Shown here piece after piece: positions 1 through 15,174 of a stretch of 64,000 nt of DNA. The notes beneath the pieces were generated by a model. That model ran no database searches. It was given only the letters and a program-made list of their open reading frames with translations, and was not told where the DNA came from. Each line of letters begins with the position of its first letter. Within the stretch, counting starts at the first letter, position 1. Made by a program: the position numbers and the translations under genes. Source of the stretch: Sphingomonas carotinifaciens (GTDB lineage Bacteria; Pseudomonadota; Alphaproteobacteria; Sphingomonadales; Sphingomonadaceae); NCBI RefSeq assembly GCF_009789535.1, contig NZ_WSUT01000005.1, forward strand, positions 2,169,501-2,233,500, in the 5' to 3' direction.

Positions 1-5193
<5,193 letters not shown>

Positions 5194-5197
<4 letters not shown>

Positions 5198-6618
5198 CCC
5201 TGCTGCCAGCCGCCGCCCAGTGCCAGGAAGAGCTGGACCTGATCGGCGGCGAGGCGGCTTTCGGCGGCGGCCAGCGTCTGTTCGGCGGTGATCGCGGTGC
5301 GCTGCGCATCGAGCACGGAGAGGAAGCCGCTACGCCCGGCACGAAACAGTGTTTCGGCGTCGCGCGCGGCGCGGTCCGCCTGCGCGCGGGCGTCGCGCAG
5401 GGCCGCGGCACGGTCGAGGTCGCGGGCGTAGATGGTGAGCGCGCTTTCGGTTTCGCGGAGCGCCTCCAGCACCGTGCCGTCGAAGCGGGCATAATCCGCG
5501 TCGATCTCCGCCTGTGTCGCGGCGATGCGGGCGCGCACGCGGGTGCGGTTGGGAAACTCCCAGTTGATGAGGGGGCCGAGGGAGAATTTGAAGGTGTCGC
5601 CGGCGAAGAGGTTCCGGGCGAGGCCGACCGAGCCGAGCGAGGCGCCGAGCGAGACGCGCGGGTAGAGGTTGGCGGTGGCGACGCCCAGCCGGGCGGTGGA
5701 CGCGTGGAGGCGCCATTCCGCCTGACGGATATCGGGGCGGCGGGCGATGAGGGCGGCGCCGTCGCCGATGGGGATCGGGCGGTCGAGCGTCGGCTCGGCG
5801 GTGCAGGCGGCGGCCGCGGCGTCGATCTGTGCGGGCGGGTGGCCGGTGAGGGTGGCGAGGCGGAACAGGGCGAGCTGACGGGCGGCGAGCAGGCCGGGGA
5901 GAGTGGCGCGGACCTGTGCCTCCTGCGCAGCGGAGCGGGTGGTGTCGAGCGAGATGCCGCGGCCGGCGCGCACGAGGCGGCGGGTAAGGTCGGTGGTGCG
6001 GCGTTGCAGGGCGAGCGCGCGCTCCGCCACCGCGATCTCGCGCGCGGCGGAGCAGGCGGCGAGATAGGCGCGCGTCGTATCCGCGGCGACGACCACGCGA
6101 ACCCCGTCGCGGGCGGCCTGGGTCGTGGCGAGGTCGGCGTCGGCGGCCTCCACCGCGCGGGCGATCTGGCCGACGAGGTCGATCTGGTAGGAGACGGCGG
6201 CGCCGCCCGAATAGACGAAATTGGCCGGCAGGGCGGCGCCGGGCAGCAGTTCTTCCTCGGCGGAGCGCTGTCCATAGGCGCCGGCACCCTGCAGCGCGGT
6301 CTGCGGCTGGCGATCGGAACGGGCTAGATCGCGGGCGGCCTGAGCGCGGGCGACGTTGGCGGCGGCGACGCGCAGGTCGGTGTTGTGGGCGAGGGCGTCG
6401 GCGATCAGGCGGTCGAGCGCGGGGTCGCGGTAGAGTTGCCACCAGCGGTCGGGGACGGGGGCGGGGCGGAAGGCGGCGGCGTCGCCGCTGACGAAGTCCT
6501 GACGGGCCTGGGGCCTGTCGGCGATGGCGTCGGCCGGGCGATGATAATCGGGGCCGGCGGTGGTGCAGGCGGCGAGCAGCGCGGCGGCGAGTGCGGGGAG
6601 GACGGCGCGGACGGTCAT
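5194..6618 (-). CDS. Efflux outer membrane factor, NodT/OprM family lipoprotein
   Basis: Outer-membrane channel of a tripartite efflux pump (TolC superfamily). 474 residues. The N-terminus is a lipoprotein signal peptide with lipobox LLAAC and a following GPDYHRP, the standard mature start of NodT-type proteins. Two OEP repeats are visible, with conserved RPDIRQAEWRLHASTARLGVA. It is the last gene of the minus-strand operon marR-FUSC-DUF1656-HlyD-OMF and overlaps the HlyD stop by 4 bases, so it should serve that pump. It is convergent with the DPP-IV gene; the two stop codons overlap. Confidence 0.93.
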
Positions 6619-7487
6619 GCGCGGTTACCCTGCGGCTGTACCTCGACGGTGGCGGTGCGGCCGACGACGAGGGAGGTGCCCTCTGGCACCGCATCGATGG
6701 CGATGCGCACCGGCACGCGCTGCGCGAGGCGGACCCAGCTGAAGGTCGGGTTGACGTTGGGGAGCAGGGTGCCGCCAGCGCTGCGGTCGCGATCCTCGAT
6801 CCCCGCAGCGAGGCTTTGCACATGCCCGCGGATCGGCCGGTCGTCGCCCATCAGGCGAACCGAGACGGGATCGCCGACATGGATGCGGGGCAGCTTCGTT
6901 TCCTCGAAATAGCCGACGATGTGGAGCGAGCCGCGGTCGATGATCGCAAACATCGGCCGCCCGGCCGTGGCGTAGTCGCCGGGACGCATGCCGAGGTTCG
7001 ACACGGTGCCCGCGACGCTGGCGCGGACGGTGGTGCGCGCGAGGTTGAGCCGGGCGGTGTCGAGCGCGACGCGCGCCTGCGCCAGGGCGGCGGCGAGTTG
7101 CGCGACGCGGGCGTCGCCCTGTTCGCGCACCTCGCCCGCGACGAGGTCGCCGAGCATGCGGTTGCGCTGCGCTTCGCGCCGGGCCTGGGCAAGCTGGACC
7201 TGCTGCGCGGTCAACGCCGCCTGCGCCTGCGCCACGGCCAGGCGGTAGCGCGGGCGATCGACGATGAAGAGCGGGGCGCCGGCCGCGACCGGCTGGTTGT
7301 CGCGCACCAGCACCTCGGTGACGAGGCCGGACACGTCGGGCGCGACCTGCACCACGTCGCCGCGGATGCGGCCGTCACGGGTCCAGGGATCTTCCTCGTA
7401 ATGGCGCCACAGCCGCTGGCCGCCGATCGCGGCGAGCGCGACCACGGCGAGCGTGACGAGGATACGGACAATGGGAAGCATTTTCAT
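6615..7487 (-). CDS. HlyD/AaeA-type membrane fusion protein
   Basis: Periplasmic adaptor that links an inner-membrane transporter to the outer-membrane channel. The start is put at 7487 (MKMLPIVRI), which overlaps the DUF1656 stop by 4 bases; the open frame continues upstream in proline/histidine-rich sequence that looks non-coding. 290 residues: one N-terminal membrane helix (about 5-25), a biotinyl-lipoyl-like half (VQVAPDVSGLVTEVLVRDNQ), a coiled-coil hairpin (about 75-140), the second lipoyl half (VRASVAGTVSNLGMRPGDY) and a beta-barrel domain. Similar in size and operon position to AaeA of the E. coli p-hydroxybenzoic acid efflux system. Confidence 0.92.
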   Translation of the reverse strand: MKMLPIVRILVTLAVVALAAIGGQRLWRHYEEDPWTRDGRIRGDVVQVAPDVSGLVTEVLVRDNQPVAAGAPLFIVDRPRYRLAVAQAQAALTAQQVQLAQARREAQRNRMLGDLVAGEVREQGDARVAQLAAALAQARVALDTARLNLARTTVRASVAGTVSNLGMRPGDYATAGRPMFAIIDRGSLHIVGYFEETKLPRIHVGDPVSVRLMGDDRPIRGHVQSLAAGIEDRDRSAGGTLLPNVNPTFSWVRLAQRVPVRIAIDAVPEGTSLVVGRTATVEVQPQGNRA

Positions 7488-7717
7488 GATGACAGGCCGA
7501 AGGCGGTGGGGAGGGGGGTGTGGGTGAGGATGGCAGCGAGGCCGGCCCACAGGATGACGGTAAGGGCGACGTCGAAGAGGCCGCGGTGCCAGACGAAGCG
7601 GTAGAGGCCGAGGCGGCCGAGCGCCCAGCCGGCAAGCTCGGCAGCAGCGAAGGCGAGAACGGCGGCGATAAGCAGCGGGTGGACGAGCACCCCGGCGATG
7701 GCGATTTCCCCGGTCAT
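7484..7717 (-). CDS. DUF1656 small membrane protein (AaeX-like)
   Basis: 77 residues with two predicted membrane helices (about 8-30 and 46-67). DUF1656 proteins are regularly encoded between a FUSC transporter and a HlyD adaptor, as aaeX is in E. coli; their role in the pump is not established. Both ends overlap the neighbouring genes by 4 bases, so it is surely translated with them. Confidence 0.88.
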   Translation of the reverse strand: MTGEIAIAGVLVHPLLIAAVLAFAAAELAGWALGRLGLYRFVWHRGLFDVALTVILWAGLAAILTHTPLPTAFGLSS

Positions 7718-9636
7718 GCGGCGTGGCCCGGTACCCAGGCGGCGGCGTCGGGGAAGGCGTTGCGGCGCAGGCCGGTTAGCGCGGCGAGCAGCGGGCGGGC
7801 ATGGTCGCGCCAGGCGCTGTCGATCGCATCGTCGAGGCGGGCGAGCAGCGGGGCGGCGTCGCGGCGCCCCGCGACATGGGCGGCGATGTCGGCACGCAAG
7901 CTGCCGGTGGCGCCATCCTCCAGTTGCGCGAGGGTGACGCCGAGGCGCAGTTCGCGCAAGGTGGCGGCCGCCTCGTCACGGCCGTCGTCGGTGACGTCGC
8001 CGAGGCGCGCGGCGATCAGGCCCACCCGGTCGAGCATGCGGGCGATCCAGCGGGCGAGTGCGGCCGCCGAATGCTGGTCGCGCAAGGCGGCGAGATCGCG
8101 GCGGCCGGCGGCGCGCAGGCGGCGGACCATCGCCCCGGCGCCCAGGCTGCGGAACAGCCGCGTCGCGGCCATGGCGGCGGCGACCCCAACGAGCTGCGCG
8201 ATGCTGCCGTTGACGAAGCCGGCAAAGTCGGCGGCGAAGCGGTTGGTGAGCGCCAGCCCGCCGACCAGCCCGATCGCCAGCGGCAATGCGCGGCCGTACC
8301 AGCGGGGCAGCGCCATGAACGCGCCGATCGGCAGCATGACGGGGGCAAGAACCAGGACGAGCAGCATGGGATCGGTGACGCGCGGCAGGATGGCGAACAG
8401 GTAGAGGGCGGCGACGGGCAGCGACACGATCGTCCAGATCAGGAAGCTGCGCTGCGCCGGGATGGGGTCGTCCATCGTCGAGAAGAGGCAGCAGACGACC
8501 GCGGCGATCATGGCGGCCACGGCACCCTCGGGCCAGGCGGTGGCGATCCAGAGCGCGCAGCAGCCGAGCGTCGCGACGAGCGTGGCGAGCGCGGAAAGGC
8601 CGGCGAGGCCGAAATCGCGGTGGAGCGCGGCGGTAACGGGGGCGGCGGTGATCTTGTATGCGGAGGGATTGTCGAGCGAACGGGTGAGCGCGCGCGCGTC
8701 CTGAAGCGCGTCAACCAGTTCGGCGAGGCGGTGGAGCAGGTTGAGGCGGACGAGATCGTCCCAGCCGGCAAGCGGGAGCGCCTCTGCGCGGGCGAGGCAG
8801 CGGGCGCGGATGTCGGCAGCGTCACCCTCGCCCGCAGCGAGGGTGCGGACGGCGGCGAGTTCGTCGGCGATGCCGTCGGTGGTGCCCAGGCTGCGCATTC
8901 GGTCCTCGATCGCGGAGACGAGGGGGAGCATGAGCGCGAAGCGCTGGCGCAGCGCGGCGAGGAGCGCGCGGGTCGGGCGGCGCGCGGCGGTGTCGAAGGG
9001 GATGTGCGTCGCCATGACGTGCAGTTCGGTGACGTCGGCGGCCATGCGGCGGCGTTCGCGCGCGGTGCGGGCGGGGGGATGGAGCGAAAGCGCGTCGGCG
9101 ATCCAGCTTTCTGCCTCGGTGAGCAGCGTGGCTGCGCGGGCGGCGAGCAGCGGCGTCACGCTGCGCGGAAAGACGACGGCGTGGACCAGGGCGGCGCAGA
9201 TGACGCCGATGCCGATCTCCTCGGCGCGCAGGACCGCGGTGTCGAACACGGTTTCGGGGTGCGATACGCTGGGAAAACCGATCAGCGCGGCGGTGTAGCC
9301 GGCGAGCAGGAAGAGATAGGAACGCGGCGTCCGGTCGAGCAGCGAGACGAACTGGCACAGGCCGACCCAGGCGGCGAGGGCGAGCGAGAGCAGCACCGGG
9401 CTGTTCGCCAGCGGCGGCATCAGGATCACGGTGGCGGCGGCGCCGACGATGGTGCCGGCGAGCCGGAACACCGCCTTGGACCGGACGGCGCCGCTGAGCG
9501 GCTGGCTGGTGATGTAGACCGTCATCATCGCCCAGAACGGGCGTTCCAGCCCGAGCGCGAAGGAGGCGAACAGGGCCAGCATCGCGGCAGCGAAGCAGTT
9601 CACCGAAAAAATCAGTTCACGACGGCCGAGCTGCAT
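7714..9636 (-). CDS. FUSC family inner-membrane transporter (AaeB-like)
   Basis: Likely energised inner-membrane component of an aromatic-acid or related efflux pump (fusaric acid resistance / AaeB family). 640 residues with the usual duplicated layout: a block of membrane helices at about 10-165 (beginning with FWAMMTVYITSQP), a cytoplasmic region, a second helix block at about 345-500, and a cytoplasmic C-terminus. It starts three bases after the marR stop and overlaps DUF1656, so regulator and pump appear to be one transcript. The substrate cannot be told from sequence; xenobiotic aromatics or weak acids are likely by family. Confidence 0.92.
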   Translation of the reverse strand: MQLGRRELIFSVNCFAAAMLALFASFALGLERPFWAMMTVYITSQPLSGAVRSKAVFRLAGTIVGAAATVILMPPLANSPVLLSLALAAWVGLCQFVSLLDRTPRSYLFLLAGYTAALIGFPSVSHPETVFDTAVLRAEEIGIGVICAALVHAVVFPRSVTPLLAARAATLLTEAESWIADALSLHPPARTARERRRMAADVTELHVMATHIPFDTAARRPTRALLAALRQRFALMLPLVSAIEDRMRSLGTTDGIADELAAVRTLAAGEGDAADIRARCLARAEALPLAGWDDLVRLNLLHRLAELVDALQDARALTRSLDNPSAYKITAAPVTAALHRDFGLAGLSALATLVATLGCCALWIATAWPEGAVAAMIAAVVCCLFSTMDDPIPAQRSFLIWTIVSLPVAALYLFAILPRVTDPMLLVLVLAPVMLPIGAFMALPRWYGRALPLAIGLVGGLALTNRFAADFAGFVNGSIAQLVGVAAAMAATRLFRSLGAGAMVRRLRAAGRRDLAALRDQHSAAALARWIARMLDRVGLIAARLGDVTDDGRDEAAATLRELRLGVTLAQLEDGATGSLRADIAAHVAGRRDAAPLLARLDDAIDSAWRDHARPLLAALTGLRRNAFPDAAAWVPGHAA

Positions 9637-9639
9637 GGA

Positions 9640-10101
9640 TCAGCCCTGGTCCGTCGCCGCGATGGCACGCGAAAGCCGTTCCAGCACACACACGGCCGTC
9701 GCGACATCCTCCGCCGCAATGCCGGCGAACAGGCGCGCCCGGATCGCGGCGGATTCCACCTCCGCCTTGGCGGCCAGCGCCTTGCCGGCGGGGGAGAGGT
9801 GCAGCGTGCGGGCGCGCTTGTCCTGCGGATCGACACGGCGCTCGACAAGGCCGTCGCGCTGCATGGCATCGAGCATGGGGACCACCGAAGGCGCCTCCAC
9901 GCCCAGTTCCTCGGCGAGTGTCCCCTGACGCACCCCGTCGCCGAGCCGGCCGAGCAGCATCACCGCAAGCGCGGTGGAGTGGGACAGCGACATCGCGGCC
10001 AGCCCGCGATCGACATGACGGCGATAGGTGCGCGCGAGCGGCATGAGCAGCGCCGTGAACTGGCGCTCCATGAAGGCGGAAGAAACCATATAGATAGCCA
10101 T
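9640..10101 (-). CDS. MarR family transcriptional regulator of the efflux operon
   Basis: Winged-helix repressor of 153 residues if the ATG at 10101 is used. The DNA-binding core is visible (TLAEELGVEAPSVVPMLDAM, then ERRVDPQDKRARTLHLSPAG, the MarR wing with its DxRDxR-like element). First gene of the efflux operon, so probably an autorepressor lifted by a pump substrate. The start is uncertain: ATG codons at 10101, 10089 and 10071 are all in frame and none has a good ribosome binding site. A perfect inverted repeat covers the first; starting at 10089 would leave the repeat in the leader. Confidence 0.88.
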   Translation of the reverse strand: MAIYMVSSAFMERQFTALLMPLARTYRRHVDRGLAAMSLSHSTALAVMLLGRLGDGVRQGTLAEELGVEAPSVVPMLDAMQRDGLVERRVDPQDKRARTLHLSPAGKALAAKAEVESAAIRARLFAGIAAEDVATAVCVLERLSRAIAATDQG

Positions 10102-10109
10102 CTATCTAT
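10090..10109. promoter_or_regulatory. Perfect 8-bp inverted repeat, probable MarR operator
   Basis: Arms ATAGATAG and CTATCTAT separated by CCAT, at the 5' end of the marR-efflux operon in an AT-rich patch of otherwise GC-rich DNA. MarR dimers bind palindromes of this size near their own promoter. It overlaps the upstream-most marR start codon, which is unusual for an operator and bears on the choice of start. Confidence 0.6.
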
Positions 10110-10261
10110 TTATTGCAGCCGCGGCAAGTCGGCCATGTCGATCAGGCCGGATCGTTTGGCCGCTAATGTGAGTTAGGGCCGAGGTGGGCGGAACCCCTTC
10201 GCCCTCGATCACCGGGAGCGGCCGTGTTCGTGTTCGGGCGATCGGCGAAGGAGTGGCGGAT

Positions 10262-11737
10262 TTGCGGACTCTGGACGTGACGATCATCGGCATGGGCGCG
10301 TGCGGCGTGGCGGCATTCGCCGAAGCGGTCGCCCGGCTGCGCTATGAGCGGGACACGCGGGTGTCGTTCCAGTTGATCGAGCGGGACGATCCGGCGCGCG
10401 GGCTGGCGTTCGGCACCGACCAGCCGGGGCACCGGTTGAACACCGAATCCCGGCTGATGGGATTATATGACCATGAAGCCGGGGATTATCGCCGCTGGCT
10501 GGAGGCGCGCGAGCCACTGGAGCCGGACAGCGTCGTCTATGCGCGGCGCAGCGAGTACCGCCGGTATCTGAACCATGTGCTGGACCGTGCGCTGGCCGAT
10601 GCGCGCGAGGCCGGGATCGCGGTAACGCAGCACCGGGACGAGGCGGTGCGGATCGACGGCAATCCGGCGCGGGCGACTGTCGCGCTGGCGGGTGGTGGGC
10701 AGGTGGCGACCAACGTCGTGCTGCTGGCGATCGGCACGCCGCAGGCGGAACGCTTCGGCGACCTGGACGGCAAGCCCGGCTATTTCGACTTTCCCTGGCC
10801 GTCCGAGCGACTGGCCAAGGGCATAGCGCGGGATGCGTCGGTCACGATCCTGGGCAGTTCGCTGAGCGCGATCGACACGCTGATGACGCTGCTGGACGAG
10901 GGGCATGAGGGCCCCGTCCTGATGGCGTCGCGCGACGGCATGCTGCCGCGCGTCGAGATACCGTCGCCGGAGAACGGGTATGAGCGTCGCCACCTGACGC
11001 TGGAGGCGATCCACCGGCGGTTGCGGACGCGGGGGCGCTGCTTCTCAGTGGTCGATCTGGTGCGGCTGTTCCGGCGCGAGGTGGAGGATCTGGTCGGCCA
11101 TGCGGTCGACTGGCGCGCGGTGGATCGGCGCGGCGGCGATGCGGCGGCGGGGCTGCGCGAGGATATCGACGCGGCGCTGAGCGGGGACGAGCCGTTCCAG
11201 CGCATCCTGACCGCCGCCCGCCACGACGCCACCGCGATCTGGAACCTGTTGCGCCCGCTGGATCGCAAGCGGTTCGGCAAATGGGTGGGGCCGCATTTCG
11301 CGACGATGCGCTTCGTGATGCCGATGGTGAATGCCGAGCGTATCCGTGCGGCGTTCGATCGCGGCCAGTTGCAGGTGCGCGGGGGCGTGGTGGATACCAG
11401 CGCGCGCGACGGGGGCGGGTTTCGCACCACCTTTGAAAATGGCGAGGATCATGACGCGCCGGTGGTGGTCAACGCGACGGGCACCGCGATGGTGCTGGAG
11501 GAAATGCGCGAGCCGCTGATCCCGGACCTGCTGCGCCGCGAATGGCTGATGCCGCACCCGGTCGGCGGGGCGCGCGCGCATCGGGGATCGGGGCGCATCA
11601 TGACGCGCGATCCGGCATCGCCCCGGCTCTACGGCGTCGGGCAGTTGCTGAACGGCGAACTGCGCGACACCAATTCGGTGTGGTTCAACGTCGAGACCGC
11701 CGCGCGGGCGGTGGACGACATCCTGCACCTGCGCTGA
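10262..11737 (+). CDS. FAD/NAD(P)-binding protein (NAD_binding_9 family)
   Basis: Flavoprotein of unknown substrate. The N-terminal dinucleotide-binding motif is VTIIGMGACGVAAFAEAV, followed by IERDDPARGLAFGT and HRLNTES, typical of the pfam13454 family (HydN/FAD-NAD(P)-binding proteins). A second nucleotide-binding segment is near VTILGSSLSAIDTLMTLL. TTG at 10262 is preferred as start because GAAGGAG lies 8-9 bases upstream and the Rossmann strand then begins at residue 5; GTG 10253 is an alternative. 491 residues. Often found near siderophore or amino-acid N-oxygenase genes in other genomes, but nothing here suggests that. 13 bases before the AEC transporter, so likely one operon. Confidence 0.82.
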   Translation: MRTLDVTIIGMGACGVAAFAEAVARLRYERDTRVSFQLIERDDPARGLAFGTDQPGHRLNTESRLMGLYDHEAGDYRRWLEAREPLEPDSVVYARRSEYRRYLNHVLDRALADAREAGIAVTQHRDEAVRIDGNPARATVALAGGGQVATNVVLLAIGTPQAERFGDLDGKPGYFDFPWPSERLAKGIARDASVTILGSSLSAIDTLMTLLDEGHEGPVLMASRDGMLPRVEIPSPENGYERRHLTLEAIHRRLRTRGRCFSVVDLVRLFRREVEDLVGHAVDWRAVDRRGGDAAAGLREDIDAALSGDEPFQRILTAARHDATAIWNLLRPLDRKRFGKWVGPHFATMRFVMPMVNAERIRAAFDRGQLQVRGGVVDTSARDGGGFRTTFENGEDHDAPVVVNATGTAMVLEEMREPLIPDLLRREWLMPHPVGGARAHRGSGRIMTRDPASPRLYGVGQLLNGELRDTNSVWFNVETAARAVDDILHLR

Positions 11738-11750
11738 TGAGGGCCGATCG

Positions 11751-12680
11751 ATGAACCCCCTGGGCGCGATCGCGAGCCATGTGCTGCCGCTATATGGTGT
11801 GTTGCTGTTCGGATGGGCGATCGGCAAGCATACCGGCGGGCTGGCGCGCTGGATATCCGGGCTGCTCGTCTATGCGCTGATCCCGGTGTTGGTGCTGGGC
11901 AATGTGCAACAGGCGGAGGTGGCGCAGATCGCGATCATCACGCCGCTGATGTTCGCGGTCGCCGCCGCGATGAGCCTGCCGGCATGGTGGCTGTCGAAGC
12001 GGATCGGCGAGGATTTCGATCCTCGGCTGCTGTCGGCGTCCTTTTCCTTCTTCAACGTCGCGTTTTTCGGCATCCCCGTGGTCAAGGCGCTGTTCGGCGA
12101 GGCGGAGATATCGACGGTGGTGTGCGCCTATATGGGCAGCGCGCTTTATGGCGACACGATCGGCTATTATCTGATCGCGCGCAGCAAGGTGGGCGGCAAG
12201 CGTGCCGCGACGCAGGCGCTGCGCGTGCCGCTCGTCTATGCGATGGTCGCGGCCATCGTGCTGCGGGTGTGGGAGGTGCCCTTGCCCGCCGTGATGGAGA
12301 CGGTGCAGCCGGGCGTGTCGCTGGCGGTGTCGGTGCTGGGCATGGGCGTCGTCGGGCTAGGACTGGGGCAGGCGGGGGAAGGCCGGACCGAGCCGCGATT
12401 GCTGGCCAAGATCCTGGCGCTGCGACAGGTGAGCGCGGCGGTGCTGCTGGCGCTGGCGCTGGGTATCGAGGCGCTGGCGGTGGGGACCCTGGACCGGCAG
12501 GACCGGATCATCGTCGGTCTGGTCGCGCTGTTCCCGATCGCGGCGAACATCACCGTCTTCGCCACGCTGATCGACAAGAACAAGCGCGAGGCGGCGATCC
12601 TGATCGGGGCGTCGAGCGCGGTGTCGCTGATCCTGGTCGCAGCGGTAGTGGGGGTCGCAGGCGGGATGCTGACCGGGTGA
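11751..12680 (+). CDS. AEC family transporter (auxin efflux carrier-like permease)
   Basis: Inner-membrane permease of 309 residues with ten predicted helices in two halves (PF03547, Mem_trans). It begins HVLPLYGVLLFGWAIGK and contains VALFPIAANITVFATL near the C-terminus, both typical. Family members carry small organic anions such as malate; the substrate here is unknown. It follows the flavoprotein by 13 bases, suggesting cotranscription. Confidence 0.88.
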   Translation: MNPLGAIASHVLPLYGVLLFGWAIGKHTGGLARWISGLLVYALIPVLVLGNVQQAEVAQIAIITPLMFAVAAAMSLPAWWLSKRIGEDFDPRLLSASFSFFNVAFFGIPVVKALFGEAEISTVVCAYMGSALYGDTIGYYLIARSKVGGKRAATQALRVPLVYAMVAAIVLRVWEVPLPAVMETVQPGVSLAVSVLGMGVVGLGLGQAGEGRTEPRLLAKILALRQVSAAVLLALALGIEALAVGTLDRQDRIIVGLVALFPIAANITVFATLIDKNKREAAILIGASSAVSLILVAAVVGVAGGMLTG

Positions 12681-12684
12681 GTCG

Positions 12685-15174
12685 TTAGGCCTGCACCGTC
12701 CGGTAGGTGGGCGCGTTTGCGGGCAGCGGGTACGGCTCGGCGCGGCCGTAGAGGAAGCCCTGACCCAGATGGCAGCCGAGTGCGACAAGCCGCTCGGCCT
12801 GGGCCGGGGTCTCGATCCCCTCGGCCACCACGATCTTGCCGAGGCCCCGGCCGAGACCGATGATCGCGCGGACGATCGCCAGCGTGCCGCCGCCGGCCTC
12901 GTCCAGCCCGGCGACGAAGGAGCGGTCGATCTTGATCCGGTCGACCGGCATGTCGCGCAGATGGACGAGGCTGGCAAAACCGGTGCCGAAATCGTCGAGC
13001 GCGATCTGGATGCCGGCGCGGTGCAGCGTGCGCAGCGTTTCCAGGATCGTGTCGGCGGCGCGGTCGAGCATCACCCGCTCGGTCACCTCGATGCACAGGG
13101 ACGACGGGGGTACGCCGTAGGCCGCCAGCCGGTCGAGCACCTGCCGCGCGGCGCGGGGGCCGGCAAGCTGGGCGGAGGTAAAGTTGACGCTGAGCATGCG
13201 GACCTCGTCCGGCCGGTCGCGCAGCCAGCCCATGGCGAGGTCCAGCACATGATCCTGGATGCGCGCGCCGATCTTCTCGGCGACCAGCACATCGGCGAAG
13301 CGATCGGGCAGCATCAGCCCGTGATCGGGATGGTCCCAGCGGAGCAGCGCCTCGTAACCGCAGCATGCGCCCGAGGGGAGCAGGACGATCGGTTGCAGGT
13401 CGAGGCGGAACTCGCCGCGGGTGAGCGCCGCCTCGGCATCGCGGGTGAACTCGACCTGCAGGTCGCGCAGGATGCGGAGCAGCGGATCGTAGCGATACTG
13501 ATGCCCGCGCCCGCGCCGCTTGGCATGGTAGAGCGCCAGATCGGCATTCTGGTAGAGCAGGTCGGGGGCGGTGGCGTCGTCGGGCGCGCGGGCCGAGCCG
13601 ATGCTGAGCGAGATGGGGCGGGTCTGGCCGAGATAGGTCCATGGCCGACCCTGAAGATCGGTCAGGCGTTCCGCCATCGCTGCGTCCACCTCCGCCGAGC
13701 CGGGGAAGAGCAGCGCGAACTCGTCGCCGCCGATGCGCGACACATGCGCACCGGACACGGTGGCGGCGATCTCGACCAGCGCGGTGGCGATGCGTTGCAG
13801 CATGGCATCGCCGCCGGCATGGCCCAGCCGGTCGTTGGCATCCTTCAGATAATCGACATCGATCAGGTACAGCGCGAAGGGCGCGCCGTCGTGGATCAGC
13901 GCGCGGGTGGCGTCCTGGAAGGCGGCGCGGTTGCCGAGGCCGGTCAGGAAGTCGGTCTGCGCGGCCTGGCGCAGCGCCTTGGTCTCGACCAGCTGGATCT
14001 CGCGCTGCTGCGTTTCCATCGCCAGGGCCTGGCGCAGATGGCGGAAGCGATCGGCGATGGCGAGCGACAGCACCAGCGCCTCGAAGGCGAGCGCGCCGAA
14101 GGAGGAGAAGTCGACCAGATCGTTTTGCGGCACCATGCCGAGATTGCGCGCCAGCCGGGCCAGGAACATGCCGATCACCGGCCCCCACCCGACCAGATAG
14201 AACCAGACGACGCGGCTGCCGCGCCGGATTGCAAAGCCACAGGATATCGCCAGAACGACGGCGGTGGCGGCGATGACATAGTTCAGCGCCCGGTCGGTGG
14301 GCATGACGGGAAACATCGTATCGGCCGCGGCGATGCAGCCGGACACGGCACCGGCCACGGCCAGCGCGTGACCGGCCCTGATGAACCGGCGAGGGATGCA
14401 GCCATCCTCCACCACGGTGAAGAAGAACATGTTGCCCGCGCCGATCATGAAGCCGACCAGCGCGTAATCGATGCGCACCGCGATCGGCCCGACCAGACCG
14501 GGAAAGACATAGGCCGCCATGTTCGTCCAGACCATGCCATAGGCAAAGGAACTGGCGACCCACAGCACGTACCAGCGCTGGAAGCTCTGGCGCTGCCCGG
14601 CGTTGATGACTGAATTATAGGCGATGGCGGACAACAGCGCCCCGGCGAACAGGCCCATCAGGGCCAGCCACGGCGCATCCTCCCGCGGCTGTTCCGCCGC
14701 CGGGATCCCCTTGAGCTTGCGCATCAGCGACAGGTGATCGATGCGGCGATAGCCGAGATACAGACGGTCGATGTCGCGCCCGGCCGGGGGGATGGTGAAG
14801 CGCAGCACGCCGCCGGGGGCACCGTGGCCGGCCAGCTGACGGGCCGAATGCTCGATGCGGCCCATGCCCTTCGGGCCGCCTGCAACCACGGCGATACGGT
14901 CGAAGCGGGTCTGATCGACCAGCAGGTGCCAACCGGGGGGCAGGTCACGCAGGCGCGAGGCGTCCAGCCGCAGCCATAGCCATTGCGGACTGTCCTGCGG
15001 CGCGTCGGCCCCGCAGGCATAAGGCGCGGACACCACCGCCGCGTTCGATGCGCCATCGGGCAGGGTCGCGGTGCAAAGGCCGCGATGCAGGTCCACCACC
15101 GGCGCACGGGCGACGACCGGTGTTGCCCCCAGTGCGAGGAGCAGAACCATCAACATCAAGATCGCCAGTCGCAC
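12685..15174 (-). CDS. Membrane GGDEF/EAL protein with 7TMR-DISM sensor
   Basis: Bifunctional cyclic-di-GMP enzyme candidate, 829 residues. Signal peptide (residues 1-22), periplasmic 7TMR-DISM extracellular domain (about 25-165), seven membrane helices (about 170-380), GGDEF domain with intact GGDEF at 482-486, and EAL domain with Glu608 of EALLRW and DDFGTGFASL. Both catalytic signatures are intact, so it may make and degrade c-di-GMP, one being allosteric in many such proteins. The sensor class binds carbohydrates or related ligands. It converges on the AEC transporter with a 4-base gap. Confidence 0.93.
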   Translation of the reverse strand: MRLAILMLMVLLLALGATPVVARAPVVDLHRGLCTATLPDGASNAAVVSAPYACGADAPQDSPQWLWLRLDASRLRDLPPGWHLLVDQTRFDRIAVVAGGPKGMGRIEHSARQLAGHGAPGGVLRFTIPPAGRDIDRLYLGYRRIDHLSLMRKLKGIPAAEQPREDAPWLALMGLFAGALLSAIAYNSVINAGQRQSFQRWYVLWVASSFAYGMVWTNMAAYVFPGLVGPIAVRIDYALVGFMIGAGNMFFFTVVEDGCIPRRFIRAGHALAVAGAVSGCIAAADTMFPVMPTDRALNYVIAATAVVLAISCGFAIRRGSRVVWFYLVGWGPVIGMFLARLARNLGMVPQNDLVDFSSFGALAFEALVLSLAIADRFRHLRQALAMETQQREIQLVETKALRQAAQTDFLTGLGNRAAFQDATRALIHDGAPFALYLIDVDYLKDANDRLGHAGGDAMLQRIATALVEIAATVSGAHVSRIGGDEFALLFPGSAEVDAAMAERLTDLQGRPWTYLGQTRPISLSIGSARAPDDATAPDLLYQNADLALYHAKRRGRGHQYRYDPLLRILRDLQVEFTRDAEAALTRGEFRLDLQPIVLLPSGACCGYEALLRWDHPDHGLMLPDRFADVLVAEKIGARIQDHVLDLAMGWLRDRPDEVRMLSVNFTSAQLAGPRAARQVLDRLAAYGVPPSSLCIEVTERVMLDRAADTILETLRTLHRAGIQIALDDFGTGFASLVHLRDMPVDRIKIDRSFVAGLDEAGGGTLAIVRAIIGLGRGLGKIVVAEGIETPAQAERLVALGCHLGQGFLYGRAEPYPLPANAPTYRTVQA

